Shown piece after piece: positions 36,396 to 49,408 of a stretch of DNA of 64,000 nt. The stretch is from the NCBI GenBank assembly GCA_027625915.1, contig JANTQA010000008.1, positions 7,920,501 to 7,984,500 on the forward strand, in the 5' to 3' direction. A program made the position numbers and the translations under genes. Each line of letters opens with the position of its first letter. Position 1 is the first letter of the stretch. The stretch comes from Anaeramoeba flamelloides. Taxonomy: Eukaryota > Metamonada > Anaeramoebidae. Under the pieces are notes generated by a model. That model searched no databases. It saw only the letters and a list, made by a program, of their open reading frames with translations, and had not been told where the DNA came from.

Positions 36396-38907
36396 TTAAT
36401 TATCAATTATTAAATCTGATAAACCAATTTTTTTTAATAGATTAGCAAATAATAATTTCAACTGATTAAATTGATCAATTAAAGGATTTTTTGTTTGGTT
36501 TAAAAGATTAAATATTCCCAACTCAGAATCAAAATCGAAATCAAAACAAACCAATAAAAACATAAAAGCAATATCCATCCTTTCAATTTCAATCAATTTT
36601 TCTACAATTTGTAAATTACCAACACTTGTTAAGAGATGAATGGCTTTCCAAAATTGGCCAGATTCCCAAAGTTTATTTGCATATTTATTGAATATTTTTG
36701 AAGAATCCCCTTGCTTCATATTGATTTTACTTATTAATAATGCTTGCTCCCACTTATTATTTTTTATTAAATATTCACAGGCTTCTTTATAACAACCAAT
36801 TGAGCAAAGCAATTGAACACCCTGTGAAAGATTTTGTTTAATGATGATTTCTACTATTTTTTTTATTGTATCCAGGAAATTTTGTTGTGAAATTGATGCA
36901 GATAAAACGACAGTATTGAACAAATTTTGATAAAAATGTTCACTACTTTCACAACTATTATCATTATTACCATTTTCTAAACAAATTTTTAATGCTTTTT
37001 GTTTTTGATTTAAAAATGTATATTCTTGCATTAATCGATTTGAAAAAGATTCATTTGGAGTTTTCATTTTATTTTGAATTTGTATATCTTTCATTTTTTG
37101 TTTGAATAATTGTTTTTTGGGTTGTAAAATTCCAAAATTTGTTGAAATACTAACATTATTTTTAATTCTTTCCCTTTTGTCTCCACCCCTTTCAACACCA
37201 GTTACCCCCTTTTGATTTTGATTTTGGCCTCGATCCTGATCTTGATTTTGATCTTGATCTTGATTATGATTTTCATTTAAAATATTTTTATTATTTTCAA
37301 TATTTATTACCCGATTCTTTTTTTGTTCTTTATCAATAATCGTATTATTATTCTCATTCTCAACATTTTTATTATTATCAACGTCAAAGTTTTGACGAAT
37401 ATTTTTTTTAAATAAATTAGAATATTGAATAACCAATTCCCAAAATTTTATTTCATTTGAATCATAATAATACTTGGAAACCAATAAAAACCGTTCAGCT
37501 AAACTTTTTGCATTATTTATTGAGAATTTTAATTCTTTCGATAAAATTAAAAATTTTCTTTTTAAAAAATTTAACTTATTATATTTGGTGTCTTTATTAG
37601 ATTTATTATTCTTATTCACGTTAAAAAAATTATTATAATTGATTGTTGATTTTTTTAAAAGAAATGGATTGAAATATTCAATTTTTTCTTTATTAATAAT
37701 AGTAAAATTTAGCTGAAGAATAATTTTTAAAGATAAAGAAAGTGAATGGTTATAAATCACTGGTGATAAATTTTTATATTTCAAATTATCAAAATTGATC
37801 TTTGAATTATTAGTTGTAATTTTGATATCAAATATCCTTAAGCAACCATCATCACATAGAAGAATTATATGATTACTTGTTATAAAATAAGCATCTTTAA
37901 CATTGATGTGTTTTAATCGTCTATGTTCATTAACTTTGCAATTATTATTAAGGTCGTAAACGTCAAAATGACCATCTTGATACAGAATTAATATTATTTT
38001 TCTTTTAGATGGTCTAAATCTAATGTATTTTATTAATTTATTTTCAGGGAGATTAAGAATTTGTGTAATTTTTTTTTTGGTATCAAGATGATGAATCTCA
38101 CCAGAGGTGGTAGCCATTATTAAAGAATTAGATCTCCAATCAAGCGTAGACAAATTGTTTATTGGCACTTTTAATTTAACATCTGATTGTTTAACTAAAT
38201 TTGTACCATTAACAATAAACTGATAAATTACTTGTTGCCCTGGTATTGAAAAAATGAAAAATTCCTTTCCTAAATATAACCCAAAGGACCAAGCAAAACC
38301 ACCAATAAATTCAACCTTTAGCCGTGCCAGCTGATTAAACCCGTTCAAGTCCCAAATTTCAAATGGCCCCTTCGAAAATATGAGTGTAACATACCTTTTA
38401 GTGGACGATAATAGTATATCTGTAATTTTCCCTGTTTCGAGATCCTTTCCTCTATTTAACATTTTTTGTCTTCCAGACTCCAAATCGAGAAAGCTTACTT
38501 GGTTTTTGTATTCCATTTTTGTTTTGGTTTCAATACTGCTTGATGAAATAATTAAAGTTTTATTAACCCACCTTATAATATCCACGTGAGATTTATAAAC
38601 TTGATATGTTTTCAAGCATTCTGATTTCAATACATCAACTATCTGAATTGTGCCCTTTGAACTGCCAACAGCAACAATTGATTTTTCATTTTTATTTTCA
38701 ATATCCCGTACAGATAAACAACATGGCCGCTCACAAATTGTTTCATATAATCCAATTAAATTAATTTCCCCTTTATTTTCCTTTTCTTCCCCCCTTTCCA
38801 TTATTTTTTGCCTTTCGTTTTCTTTTCCTTTATTGGAATGTATTGGAAATAATTCTAAAAAATATTCTTGTGTCGAAGTTTTAAATGGATTAAATTCCCA
38901 TTTCCAA
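36396..38907 (-). CDS. WDR11: WDR11, exon 2 (C-terminal two thirds)
   Basis: This exon encodes residues 463-1298 of the predicted 1298-residue WDR11. In the remembered human protein, WDR11 has paired WD40 propellers and a helical C-terminus, and it forms a trafficking complex with FAM91A1 that tethers vesicles at the trans-Golgi. Recognisable pieces in order are: WKWEF just after the splice; SIVAVGSSKGTI; an FxIWDL propeller strand; RFRPSKRK...YQDGHFDVYD; FLLVSKYYYDSNEIKFWELV; and, in the helical C-terminus, LSQGVQLLCSIGCYKEACEYL followed by a KWEQALLISK helix. A low-complexity Asn/Asp/Gln insert sits between the last two. The first ATG in the exon is at 38801, but the frame is open 106 bases further upstream to an AG acceptor. 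Those extra residues are conserved, so translation does not start here. Confidence 0.85.
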
Positions 38908-41900
38908 CTTTGATTATAATTTTTTTTTTTTGTTTATAAGGTAGATTATTAATTATAATAAGATTAAATTAAATTAAATATATACATAATGATAAAATCC
39001 AGTTTTTTTTTTTTATTGTATTTTTTTTATGATAATTTGTAAAATTCTATTTTTTTTTTTTTTTTTAAACGAAAACAAATAAACTTTAATTATCAAAAAA
39101 AAAATAAAAAATAAAAAATAAACGAAATCTGAATTCTTGTTGTCATAATCCGATTCTAAAAATATTTTAAATATTAAGAAAGAAATTTTATGAATGATGA
39201 TATTAGTATGATTAAAATGTTGGAAAGGAATTAAATATATAATCACAACAAAAATGGGAAAACAATGAAAATATTTGAAAAAAAAAATAAAATCACCACC
39301 ATATAAATCACAGAACAACACTTTCATTCATTAACAAAGTAATAATTTATTATTCATGACATTTTTTAAAAAAGTATTAGAAAAAAGTTTTTATTAAATT
39401 CCTGAAAATTGTTTTACTGGAGTTAGTTACTGTTTTAAAGATAATTATTAAAAACTTTTTTGGTTGTACTTTTTTAAAATGATACAACTAAAATTAGAAA
39501 TTGGATTTCAAAAAGGATTATAAGACATTTACAAAAAGTGGAGTAATTGTTTTTGTTTTACATTTCATAAATTTCTCTTTGTTAGTATCCCTATTGATAA
39601 ATTAGTAATACCAAATTAAAAGAAATATCAATACTAATTGAATCAATACGTATTGTATGTATTTCGAAATATATTCATCAAAATATTTTCCAAAAAATGG
39701 AAAAAAATAAAATAATTTTTTTGTACGAATTAAATCACTTTAATTTCAATAAAAAATGGGGTAATATGATAGGGTTACAAATGATCTTTTTAAACAATAA
39801 AATGATGTTATATGTTGTCCCTTCACATTTAAAAGCTTTATCGAGATTAAATCTCTTTTGAAAAATTTTTTTAGTATGAAAAAGAATAAAAAAATCACCA
39901 ATTTTCTGATTTGAAAAATATCATATTTAAATTGTGATCAGAAATTTTAATAAATTTAATTAAAGTTAATATATTACGAATAAACAAGCTGGCTTTATTA
40001 TGAACGATCAATTAATGATGAATAACAATTTTTTATATTTGAATAATCATATTAAAATTGAGTTTAATAAAGATATTTTAAAATAAAATTTCCCCACTTT
40101 TTTGGAAATGGCTGATGTAAAACAATTTTTTGTATGATTTCATAAAGTTAAAATCCAATTTCTAAAAATTTCATTTTCATCCCAAATTTTTAAAAAGGAA
40201 CAATCAAATTAATATAAGATAATATTCCTTTTGAATTAATTTTGGAGAACTTTTTATTTTTTTCTACTCACTATGGCATGAAATTTTTAGGAAATTTGAA
40301 ATATAAAAAATTTTAATATTGAAAAAGTGTAAATTAAACTCTTGGTGTCGTTGTTTTTTTTTTTTTTTTAATTTAAGAAATAAAAAGAAATTTTATAGAA
40401 ATTTTCGTTTTATTTCTCAAATAAAAAAAAAAGCAGGGCTAGCTTTTCTAGTCCTTAAGTTTGTATTAGAAAAACTCTTGATTTTCAAAATAAAAATTCA
40501 AAGCGGGTAAAAAGTATGCACTATAAAGCATTTCATGCCACTTTTCTTACATTTAAATCGTTGGACAGCAATTTAAACCCAAAACAATTATTCATTTATT
40601 AATTGGAAAATAAAAGTAATAAAAAATTTGAAAAATAACAATTGAGGTTAAGGTTGGAATAATCCTTAATCAGTATTTCATACTTTCTAAACTATTTTTC
40701 AAAAATGTTCACTGATTTTATAATGTTATTGTAAGTTGTTTTTGTAGAGTGTTATCTCATAATCCTGTCACAGTATAATTTCAATTTTTAAATCAAAAAC
40801 AATTTTTTTCATTAAGTCAAATTTTTGTTTTGCTTTTGTTTTTCTTCTTATTTTTTTTAAATATTTGTTTTTTTTTTCTTTTTTTATTCCTTTTTTAATT
40901 TCTTTTTATTTTTTAATTTGCAAAGATAAAAAAAAAAAAAAAAGATCTCACAAAAAATAAATCATCAAGAAAATTAATATCATGTAATGTCTTTTAGAAT
41001 GTATATATTTATTATCAAAAAGTTTTCTTGTTAACCTTTTTTTCATTAAATATTCAATAATAAAAAATCCATAATATTCTTTTCAAAAATTGTGTTTCAC
41101 TTTATTTTTTTTTTTTTTGGTTTTATTTTTTAGTTAAAATATCAGGGTTTTATGTGTTTACAATTATTCTAAAGTAAATTATTAATAAGATTTAATCATT
41201 AGTTGCTATTGAATATTAAAAAATAATTTTGATTTTGTCAATTTATTATTATTGATGAGTCACAATTTTTAAAATAGAAATTTTGTTTTTGTCAAAGTGC
41301 CCCAAAAAAATTTACAAATATCAATTATTTGTTTATAATTGGCCTGCGAAGAATAAAAAAAAAATAAGTCAAACAACGCACATAGAATGGTTGATACCCA
41401 TGATGAAGTAAATCTAATATTCTAATAGATTTTTTTAAAAATTGAAAACTAAAATTCTTAGGTGGTACCATTATTGAAAAAAACAACAAGATTCATTTTG
41501 ATCTTCTATTGAAGATCAAAGAAAATTTCAATTGAACACAATATGTTTTTTTCTAAAATCATTCTCACTGTTTCAATAACATTAGAATAACACACTTTTA
41601 CCAAGTGACTATCGATCTTTCAATAAAAAAAAAAATTACAAAATGAATTACATAGTAAATTAAAAACAGAAAAAAGCAAAAGGGCGAAAAAATTAATTTA
41701 AATTTTGAAAATTTCTAAAATTAAATTTTTTCTTCTAATTTCCATTCAAACCCTTTAAACACATGTAACACATCCATTACAGCTGGGACCCATTTGACTG
41801 GAAAATAGTTTGTTTTATGTTTTTATTTCTTTTAAGCTTTGTATTTTTCTATTTTTATTAATAAAAAGATTTGTGATATGCTATAAATAATAATAATTCT

Positions 41901-42600
41901 TAATTATTATTATAATTTATGGAACAAAAAATTCCAATTAACTATTTGGGAAAAAAGTTAAACACGATTTTTTATTAGTAAAATTTTTTAAAACAAAACA
42001 CATTTAGAGAAATTCAACAATACATTTTTTTTAGTTTAAGAATGAGATTATAGGGGGGCAAGGTCTTTTATCACCAACTTAGATATTTTTCTCCCCAATT
42101 TTAAGTGTTTTAATAAATTTAACAATGATTTGAGAAAAGATCTTTGCCTACTCAAAAAAAGATGAGATTTAATTCTATTTTTTTGTAATTAAAAATCTAA
42201 ATAATAAAGAACTGATTATCTATTTTTTTGGTAATTGACCACAGTATTTTTTTTTATAATTTTTTAAGTGTTTAGTGAGTTTTCAAGTCATGGTTTTCGG
42301 TAATGAATCAAAAATAAATTTTGACTTTTTTTTTTGCGAAATTGTAGGTTTCCATTTTTTTTTTTTAATATTTTCTGGAAATATACTGATAATTTTAGAA
42401 AAAAACAGAAAATTGGTGATAATCTACGTCTAGACGAAAAGATAATTTAATCAGCAATTTATATATTTGTTATGAAAATACACTTATTGATGATTATTCG
42501 TGTTATAAGGCTCAAAAAAAAATAAAAAACAATTAAAGATAATTTTAAATTGTATAAAAAAAAAAAAATAAATAAAAAAAAAATAATGAATTTTTCAAAC
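38908..42600 (-). other. WDR11 giant intron (3.7 kb)
   Basis: The intron runs from GTTTGA (42600 leftwards on the minus strand) to AAAG (38908). Splicing splits an Ile codon (AT|T) and creates IWKWEF, which fits the conserved IWE segment of human WDR11. No minus-strand exon is needed between the halves. The interior contains a copy of dispersed repeat R3 (about 41290-41815) and otherwise AT-rich DNA. The small frames at 39013-39327 and 40319-40510 are unsupported. Confidence 0.75.
41290..41815 (+). repeat. Dispersed repeat R3, copy 1 (in WDR11 intron)
   Basis: A series of blocks in the same order and orientation recurs at about 46075-46775. These include a TTTCAATAAC...AATAACACA block, a GACTAT-GATCTT block and a final CATTACA-CTGG-ACC block. 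Copy 2 has about 150 extra bases in the middle. No coding capacity was seen. Confidence 0.6.
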
Positions 42601-43985
42601 ATTGAACCATTTCCAGCAACAATTAATAACTGATCTTTTATATGCGAATTAATTGCAATTCCCAATTTTAACCAAGATCGAACTTTAGCGATTCTTGTGG
42701 CTTTGTATTGTTCAAAAATAGTCATCATAAAAATCTTATAAGAATTTTTCTCAATGGAAAATTTCCAAGCAGAAACACTTCCCTCATGATGTAAAATATA
42801 AAAAAAATTTTCATTTGTTTTTGAAAAGATTATTCTATAAAAATTACTTCGAACAGTTTTCTTAGCAATACAAACCACCTGTAATAACGACGAGTCAAAC
42901 AAAAAGATTTGGCTTGGAAATAAGTAAAATACTAAATTTGGTTTATGGGGATAAAAGATAACCTGGAGAATGCTTTGTGAATTAGTGTTTGATTTTAATT
43001 TTTTACTGTTACTGCTGTTGTTTCTGCTATTACTAGTTGATTGTCCGTTCTCAGATATTCTGTAGTGGCGCAGTTTTGAAAATTCTGGTGGGTCTGGCGT
43101 TGTAATTAAAGTTGACTCTGGGTTTTTTAAATCTAAAAACCAAATGTCGTTTGCACTTGAGCAAAAGGCCATCGAACCTGCTTTAAATGGGTCCACTGCC
43201 ATTGAGGTTACTTCAATTCCTAAATCCTTAAACCACAATTGCTTTGCTCTTTCAGATCTATTGCCAATATACACAGACCAGAATACTAAAAAGCCTGGTT
43301 CGTATAATGTCAGAAGATATCTTGTCCGTTTTTGGGATCGGGACAACAGAGTTGCCCCTCGAATATTATCAGATTTCCTTTTTCTTGGTTGCTCTTCTTC
43401 GTTTATGGATTTATTTTTGTTGTTGTTGTGAATTGTTTGACTGCTGTTATTATTATTATTATTATTATTTAGGCTGTTGCTTTTGTTGTTGTGATTATTT
43501 TCATTTTCACTCTTTTTTTTTTTTCTTTTCCTTTTAATTTTGTTATCTTTTTGATTCTTATGAAGGCTTTCATTATTTTTGTTCTGACTATTATGTCTTG
43601 CTACTTTAATTATTGGCGACGTTGAACGTGGTTGTAACCAAAAAACATCCTTGACCGGCCTTGGTGTTGAAAATGGACAACTCATCACAGCAATGGCAGA
43701 CCCATATACTGCATTCCAAACAACCATATAACCTTTTTGATCTCCACTAACGAGTTGTATCGTATTTCTCGACTCAACAGGTGTTATTGGTGTCTGTGGT
43801 GAAAACTTGACTGCAGTGACATTATTTCTATGACCGTCCAGGACTTGAATGGTTAAATTCGTGTTCAGATCAAAAATTACAATCGATTTTGAACAACCAT
43901 ACGTCAGTAAGCCATATTCAAGATCAATGGATCCTTTGTTTTCTACGGACAAAGCACCAACAATCGTTTTTGGTGATAAAGACAT
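42601..43985 (-). CDS. WDR11: WDR11, exon 1 (N-terminal propeller)
   Basis: This exon encodes residues 1-461 plus two bases of codon 462. It starts at ATG 43985. It matches the start of human WDR11: YGLLTYGCSKSIVIFDL corresponds to the IAYGCHSLVVVID strand, then TIQVLDGHRNNVTAVKFS, QLVSGDQKGYMVVWNA and RPVKDVFWL follow in the right order. An Asn/Lys-rich insert (about residues 132-210) replaces a short loop. Later segments (LVFYLFPSQIFLFDSS, FFYILHHEGSVSAWKF, QLLIVAGNGS) match the second half of the first propeller. Beyond the donor the frame runs into a Phe/Ile/Tyr-rich stretch that is intron read-through. The downstream half is exon 2 at 36396-38907, giving 1298 residues against about 1224 in human. 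Confidence 0.87.
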
Positions 43986-46074
43986 TTTTTATGAAAATTA
44001 TTTGGGGTGCCAGTAAAGTTAAAAAATGAATTAAATCTTTTTTACCTCACGATAAAAAAACTCCTGATTTTTACATAGTTTTTTCACTTTTGCAAATCAT
44101 TTCCCCTTTAATAGTGTTGGAAAGTGTTAGAAAGCGTTGTGTATTGTATGAAAAGTGTTTAAACGTTTGAAAATGCAAGAAGATGATCAAAGTTATGACT
44201 GTTCAGAGAAAAATTTTGCAAACAGAAAAATAGTTGGAAACCATTTTTAATTGGGAACATTAGTAAAATTGAAAATCAAATCCTATTGGTAACTCGGTGA
44301 ATTTTAGAGAAATCTAGGTTTAAGTGAGTTAAAAGTTCATTAATCTGTGGTTTGTGTAGAATTCTAATTTAAATGGTTGATAACTAATGTAGATCTTTCT
44401 ATTTTAACAAAAATCCAAGTTTTAGTAAAGTTTACTATTAATTCTGAAAATGGTAATTTTTAAACTTGCTTTAGATTTTAAAAGATAAGGTTTTGAAAAA
44501 GTAGATTTACATTAACCCTTATTCTAATAAGTAGATTATTGTTAATTTCTTTAGTTATTTCACAAACGACCGAAATTAAAAATCATTTTCATTATTTTCA
44601 AAATTTTATTTGTTGTACAACTATTTTTCTGTTTCCAACATTTTTCTCCCAACAGTGAGTTTTTTTGTAGTTCCACATGCTTTTTTTTTTTTTATTAATT
44701 AATTTTTTTAAGGTCTACCATTCTTAAAAAGGGAAAAATATTATTGTGTATATGGTTTATATTTTGTTATTTTGGGTATAAGTACTCGTTGATCTTTTAA
44801 CAACTTTGTGCTTGATAGTTTACTTGAAAAATGCATTTTTTTAAAAAATTGGTTTCCAAAGACCAAATTTGAGAACGAAAGTGAAATAGATTGACAGGGT
44901 ATAAAAGAAAAAAACATAAACAATGTGTTTTCAATTGATATTTATCTTTAGGTTAAGTTGTATTTTTTTTTTTTTTATAAAGTTTCCTTAAATTAATTGA
45001 ACAAATCCTCTATCAAGAAAAGGGTCATTAGTATTTTATTCTTTTTCATTTTGGGCTTGGAAATAAAAACATATGAGTTAACATACTTTTTAAAAAAATG
45101 TGCTTTTTTTCCATTTTAAAATGTGTAGTTGTGTTAATGAATTATTAAAAAATATTGGAAATCATTCCAAACTTTTACCATTGATTTTTTCAATTTGGTA
45201 ACAAATTTACTACAATTTATCAAAAAAGTCTTTAAAAAAAAAAAGTTTTAGAAAATTAACATTTTTTTTTTCAATTAGGTTTTATTATGGTTTGTTTCCA
45301 AAAAAATAATCATTAAAAGTTAAAGAAGTTATTAAAAGGGAATGAAAAGAAGGGAAATGCTATTTATATAAAAATATAAGACAAAATATTTCAAAAGGGT
45401 TTATATAAGTTAAAAAAAAAAGTACAAAGAAACTTTCAAGATGACAAAGTTTAGAGAGGGTGAAGAGATTAAAGTCAAATAATAATCAAGAAATGAAAAA
45501 AAAAATTTATATTCTTAAAAATTCCAATAAAAATTTTCTTTATTTCAAATTCAGGAAAGGGTAACATACAAAATAAAATAAGTAATTCTATCATACTATC
45601 GATGACAAAATTCAAAGGGGAATTTTAACATTTAAACCATTCTAGGTAACTACTACTTTTGTTTCCACAAAATTGAATTACTACCATGTTTCAAGGAACA
45701 ATAAGATCAGTGTTTTCGTTTTGAACGTTTTTTTAGAAGAATATTAGCATATAAATGTCAAAAAAAAAAAGTCAAGATTGTTTTAAAATTGTTTAAGAGG
45801 ATGAGAATAAGAGTTAATGTTATTTGAATAAAATTCCCACTTACTGGGATGTTGGTTTATTTTTTTTTAGTTGTATAATACTGATAAAACAGTATAAGAA
45901 AAGAATCTATATTTTCATACACAAAACAAAAGAGATTTAAAAAAAAAAAAAAAAAAAAAAAAACATTAATGATTTAGATATATTCTCTTAGTGGTATACT
46001 AAATAAGAAAGTCCATGAAATAGCTGGAAAAGATCCAAGATTCAAAGAGAAAAATCAAAATACCTCTTTTTCAG

Positions 46075-46775
46075 TTAAAGTAGCCCGACATTTTTTTAAA
46101 ATATCAATTATTTTATATAATTGACTTTTGAAGATGAATAAAAAGAAATAAGCAGAATAATACACACCAAAGAATTGTTGATATTTCTGAAATAAAAGTA
46201 ATTAATAAATAAATTTTCTTAAAAAGTTCAAAAATTAAATTCTTAGGGACATATTGAGAAAAACAACAATGTTCTTTTTGAACTTCTACTGGTATTTGAA
46301 TAATAAATATGAAACAATTCTCACTTCATTTTCCATACTTTTCTTTTAGAAATAAAGTCTCCAAACGAAGTTTCTTGGTATTTGTGGTCACTATTTGAAA
46401 ATGAAAATGGAAATGAAAATGAAAATATAAATTTTTCACATTTATTAAACTAAGATCAAAATCAAATATCAAATAGAATTCCAATAGAAATCAATATGAT
46501 TTCTCAAAAATCATTTACATGGTTTCAATAACCTTAAAATAACACATTTTTACTAAGCGACTATTGATCTTGCAATAAAAAAAAATTTTTGCAACTGAAT
46601 TACTTTTAAAAAAAAAATCTCAATAAAAAAAATAAAAATGTACAAAAATGAGAAAAAATGATTTCAATTTTGATAATTTCCAAAATAAAAATTTTCGTCT
46701 AATATCTATACAAACTCTTTAAAAACATGTATTTCACTCATTACAACTGGACCTGTTTGACTGAAAATTAGATTA
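46075..46775 (+). repeat. Dispersed repeat R3, copy 2
   Basis: This is the second copy of the repeat in the WDR11 intron (41290-41815), in direct orientation. It has a longer middle part that includes a short GAAAATG-type tandem run (about 46397-46425). Confidence 0.6.
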
Positions 46776-46962
46776 TAGTATCTCAGCAATGTATATTACC
46801 AAAAAACAACAAACATTATGAATCTTTTAGATTTTTTAATAATATCACTACTATTAGGATATATTATAAAGTAATAAACGCCATAATTATCATCAATTGA
46901 TATAACCTAAATACCGTCTTTTTTTTATTATGCTCATTATTTTTACTTTAATTTTTAACAAC

Positions 46963-46967
<5 letters not shown>

Positions 46968-47001
<34 letters not shown>
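46968..47001. repeat. (TA)n microsatellite
   Basis: An uninterrupted TA dinucleotide run of about 34 bases. Similar runs occur at about 51764-51787 and 54378-54402. Confidence 0.9.
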
Positions 47002-47003
<2 letters not shown>

Positions 47004-47848
47004 TTCCCAATCATTTCTTTTTATTTTATTTATTCATAAAGTACTTTATATACTTATGGGAATATTAATAGTTTTAGCATAGACTTAAACCCACTGTTAT
47101 TTCTACAGATTAATTATTTGAAAATTTTGATTTTTAATGGAATCCAAAAATGTACCGCCAGATAACAAGTACAAAATTGTTTTGTATTTATTTTTGCTTT
47201 TCGAAAAAAATAAATTTTCCTATTCTGAAAATTATATCTATCTACTAATTGTATTGGTTTTTGAAATAAAAGGTAACCTAAAAACAATTTAGAAGTGGTT
47301 TGCTATGATTTGTGCGAATAGGAAAAAATTGGGATATTTACTTGTTCGTCTGTAACCCTGTAATGGTTAAAAGTGATTTATTAAGATTTAAGAAATTGAA
47401 AGAAAAATTAAAAAAATGACTCTTTATTTCTTGAATTAAAAACAATAAAAGTGGTAGATATATTTAAAATGTGGTTACTCAACGTTCGATATTATACCGA
47501 ATAAACGTCCAGATATTACCAAAATAAATATTATTATACTAATGGGAAAAATAAAATAAAAAATAAAAACAATTTATTCAAAACTTATTTAAACTTTGAA
47601 AATGGATGAAGTTATCTATAATACCGCTTTTGAAATTTCAATCTGATAAAATAAAATCAAATAAATTATATTAAAAAAAATTAATTTCAATTAACAAAAA
47701 TAATGAAGAAATTAAGATAATATCTTGGATTTTATTCAAAATAAAGTACTATTAAAGTTTTTTGTAATTCGCTAATGATAAAGAAAATTATATTTCTTTA
47801 TTCTAATTTCGAAACATAAAATTTAAAATTTTTAAAGTGTGGATTTGT

Positions 47849-47893
47849 ACAACAGCGTGTTGTATGTTTCCTTGGAGTACCACAACGTGTTGT
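47849..47893. repeat. Two adjacent palindromes (ACAAC..GTTGT)
   Basis: ACAACAGCGTGTTGT (47849-47863) and ACAACGTGTTGT (47882-47893) are both dyad-symmetric and share arms ACAAC/GTTGT. They are separated by 18 bases. They stand out from the AT-rich surroundings and could be a paired protein-binding site, although no gene is close. Confidence 0.5.
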
Positions 47894-48926
47894 AATGTAC
47901 CCACATTTCTAGGAATTCAAAAGAATCAAGAATAAACAAAGATTTTTAGATATTATATTGAATCGTAAAAAAGTGAAGGGTTCTAAGAAAAAAAATCCAT
48001 CCCCCCTTTAAAATAAAATAAAAAAAGGTGGTGAAATTTAATAATGTGATATTAACTTTATAGATTCTAATTAAAGGTCATGATGTTTTTTTTAAAAATT
48101 ATAATACCTTTTGGATCAATATATTTTTTTAAATTTTCATTTTACTTCAATTAAGGTGCTAAAAAATAAAATAAATTTTAGAATTTCGGATAAAAAGTTC
48201 AACATTATTTTTAATTGGGAATATAACTGAAAATTCAAAGTAAGATCTATGAATAAAAGAATATATAATAAATTAAAAACATAAAGAAGAATTCAACAAA
48301 ATAGTAATTTTTTTAACAAAATCCTTTGTATTGTTCTTTCTTTGGTTGATCAATTATTAAAAATTTGTTGAAAAAATTGACCATTTTTGGGATCATCTTA
48401 AAAAAAACTTTAACAATTTTGAAAAAAAATTTTATACAAATTGTTTTTGTTTATTTGATTGAAAATAATATAATAGGCTATTCTTTGGAGTTAATATATT
48501 TCTTCTTTTAATTATTTTTACTTTTGGTTTTCACTAATGCTCAGATTAAAAATTGTGTTTAAATTTTTTTCCAGAACTGTGACCGTGAACCGTTTTTTTT
48601 TCTTATAAAATTTTTTATCCTAGGTTAACAGTTATCAAAAAGCAACTTTAGGAGAAATTACCAAGTGTAGTTCCAAAAATATTTTACTTTTAAAATACTT
48701 GATCGAATTGTTGCTTCGGTTCAAAAAATCTCAAAAAAAATCTGTTTTCGAAAAAATATGAAAAAGATCTAAAGCGATTTTTATTCTTTAGGAGTTTGGT
48801 AAAAAATTAAGAAATTGTTGTTAAGGTTATAAAATAAAATGTTGATGAATTTTGAATAATATTTTTTTTCGAATTTTTTGGAGTAAAACAAAATTGAGGA
48901 ATTGTATTTTAAAAATGTTAAAAGGA

Positions 48927-49408
48927 TTAGTTTTCTTCTTGTTGAACTTCTTCTTGTTCTTCTTCTTGTTTTTCTTCTTCTTGTTTAACTTCTTCTTGTT
49001 TAACTTCTTCTTTTTTTTCTTCTACTTTTTTTTCAACTTTTTTTTGTTTTGATTTTTCATCAGAAAATGCAGAGTAGTGACCAATACTTAAGAAAATTTG
49101 CTGTTTCATAATAAAAGATTTTTAGATTTTTACATCAAACAATAAAAAAAAGTAAAAAAAAAAAAACAAAAAAAAGAAAAAGAAAAAATAAACAAAAGTT
49201 TTTTTTGATAAAAATTAATTACCTTGAAATGTGGTCCACAATAAAATTTTCCTTCAATGTATTTGTAATTTCCAGTTGAAAGTAATTTGTTACACTGTTT
49301 ACATCTTAAACAACGTTTATGAAATACTTTATTTTCACACGAAAGTTTTTCCATTGCATAAACTGTTTTATTACAATGATAACATTTTTCACGTTTTACG
49401 TTAAACAT
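48927..49408 (-). CDS. Small LIM-domain protein with Glu/Lys tail, two exons
   Basis: Exon 1 is 49223-49408 (62 codons) and exon 2 is 48927-49100. A 122-base intron (49101-49222) is removed in phase 0, giving 119 residues. Residues 9-60 form one LIM zinc-binding domain with all eight ligands: Cys9, Cys12, His30, Cys33, Cys36, Cys39, Cys57 and His60. The splice gives CGPHFKQIFLSIGHYSAF, which is the usual continuation after a LIM domain (HFKQLFKxKGNY in animal LIM proteins) and supports the join. Residues about 78-119 are a Glu/Lys/Gln-rich, probably helical or disordered tail. Single-LIM proteins act as protein-binding adaptors, often at actin structures; the partner here is unknown. The nearest gene is several kb away. 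Confidence 0.9.
49101..49222 (-). other. Intron of the LIM gene
   Basis: This 122-base intron has donor GTAATT and acceptor CAG, phase 0. Confidence 0.85.

Larger units (their letters stand above)
43986..48926. other. Intergenic, 4.9 kb
   Basis: No coding sequence is supported. It holds repeat R3 copy 2 (about 46075-46775), an A tract of about 26 bases near 45938-45963, a (TA)n microsatellite (about 46968-47001), and two adjacent short palindromes (47849-47863 and 47882-47893). Confidence 0.6.

Noticed and set aside
39013-39327. Minus-strand frame within the WDR11 intron as an extra exon
   Set aside because: The two WDR11 halves align without a gap when joined directly. This frame is Phe/Ile-rich and matches no WDR11 segment.
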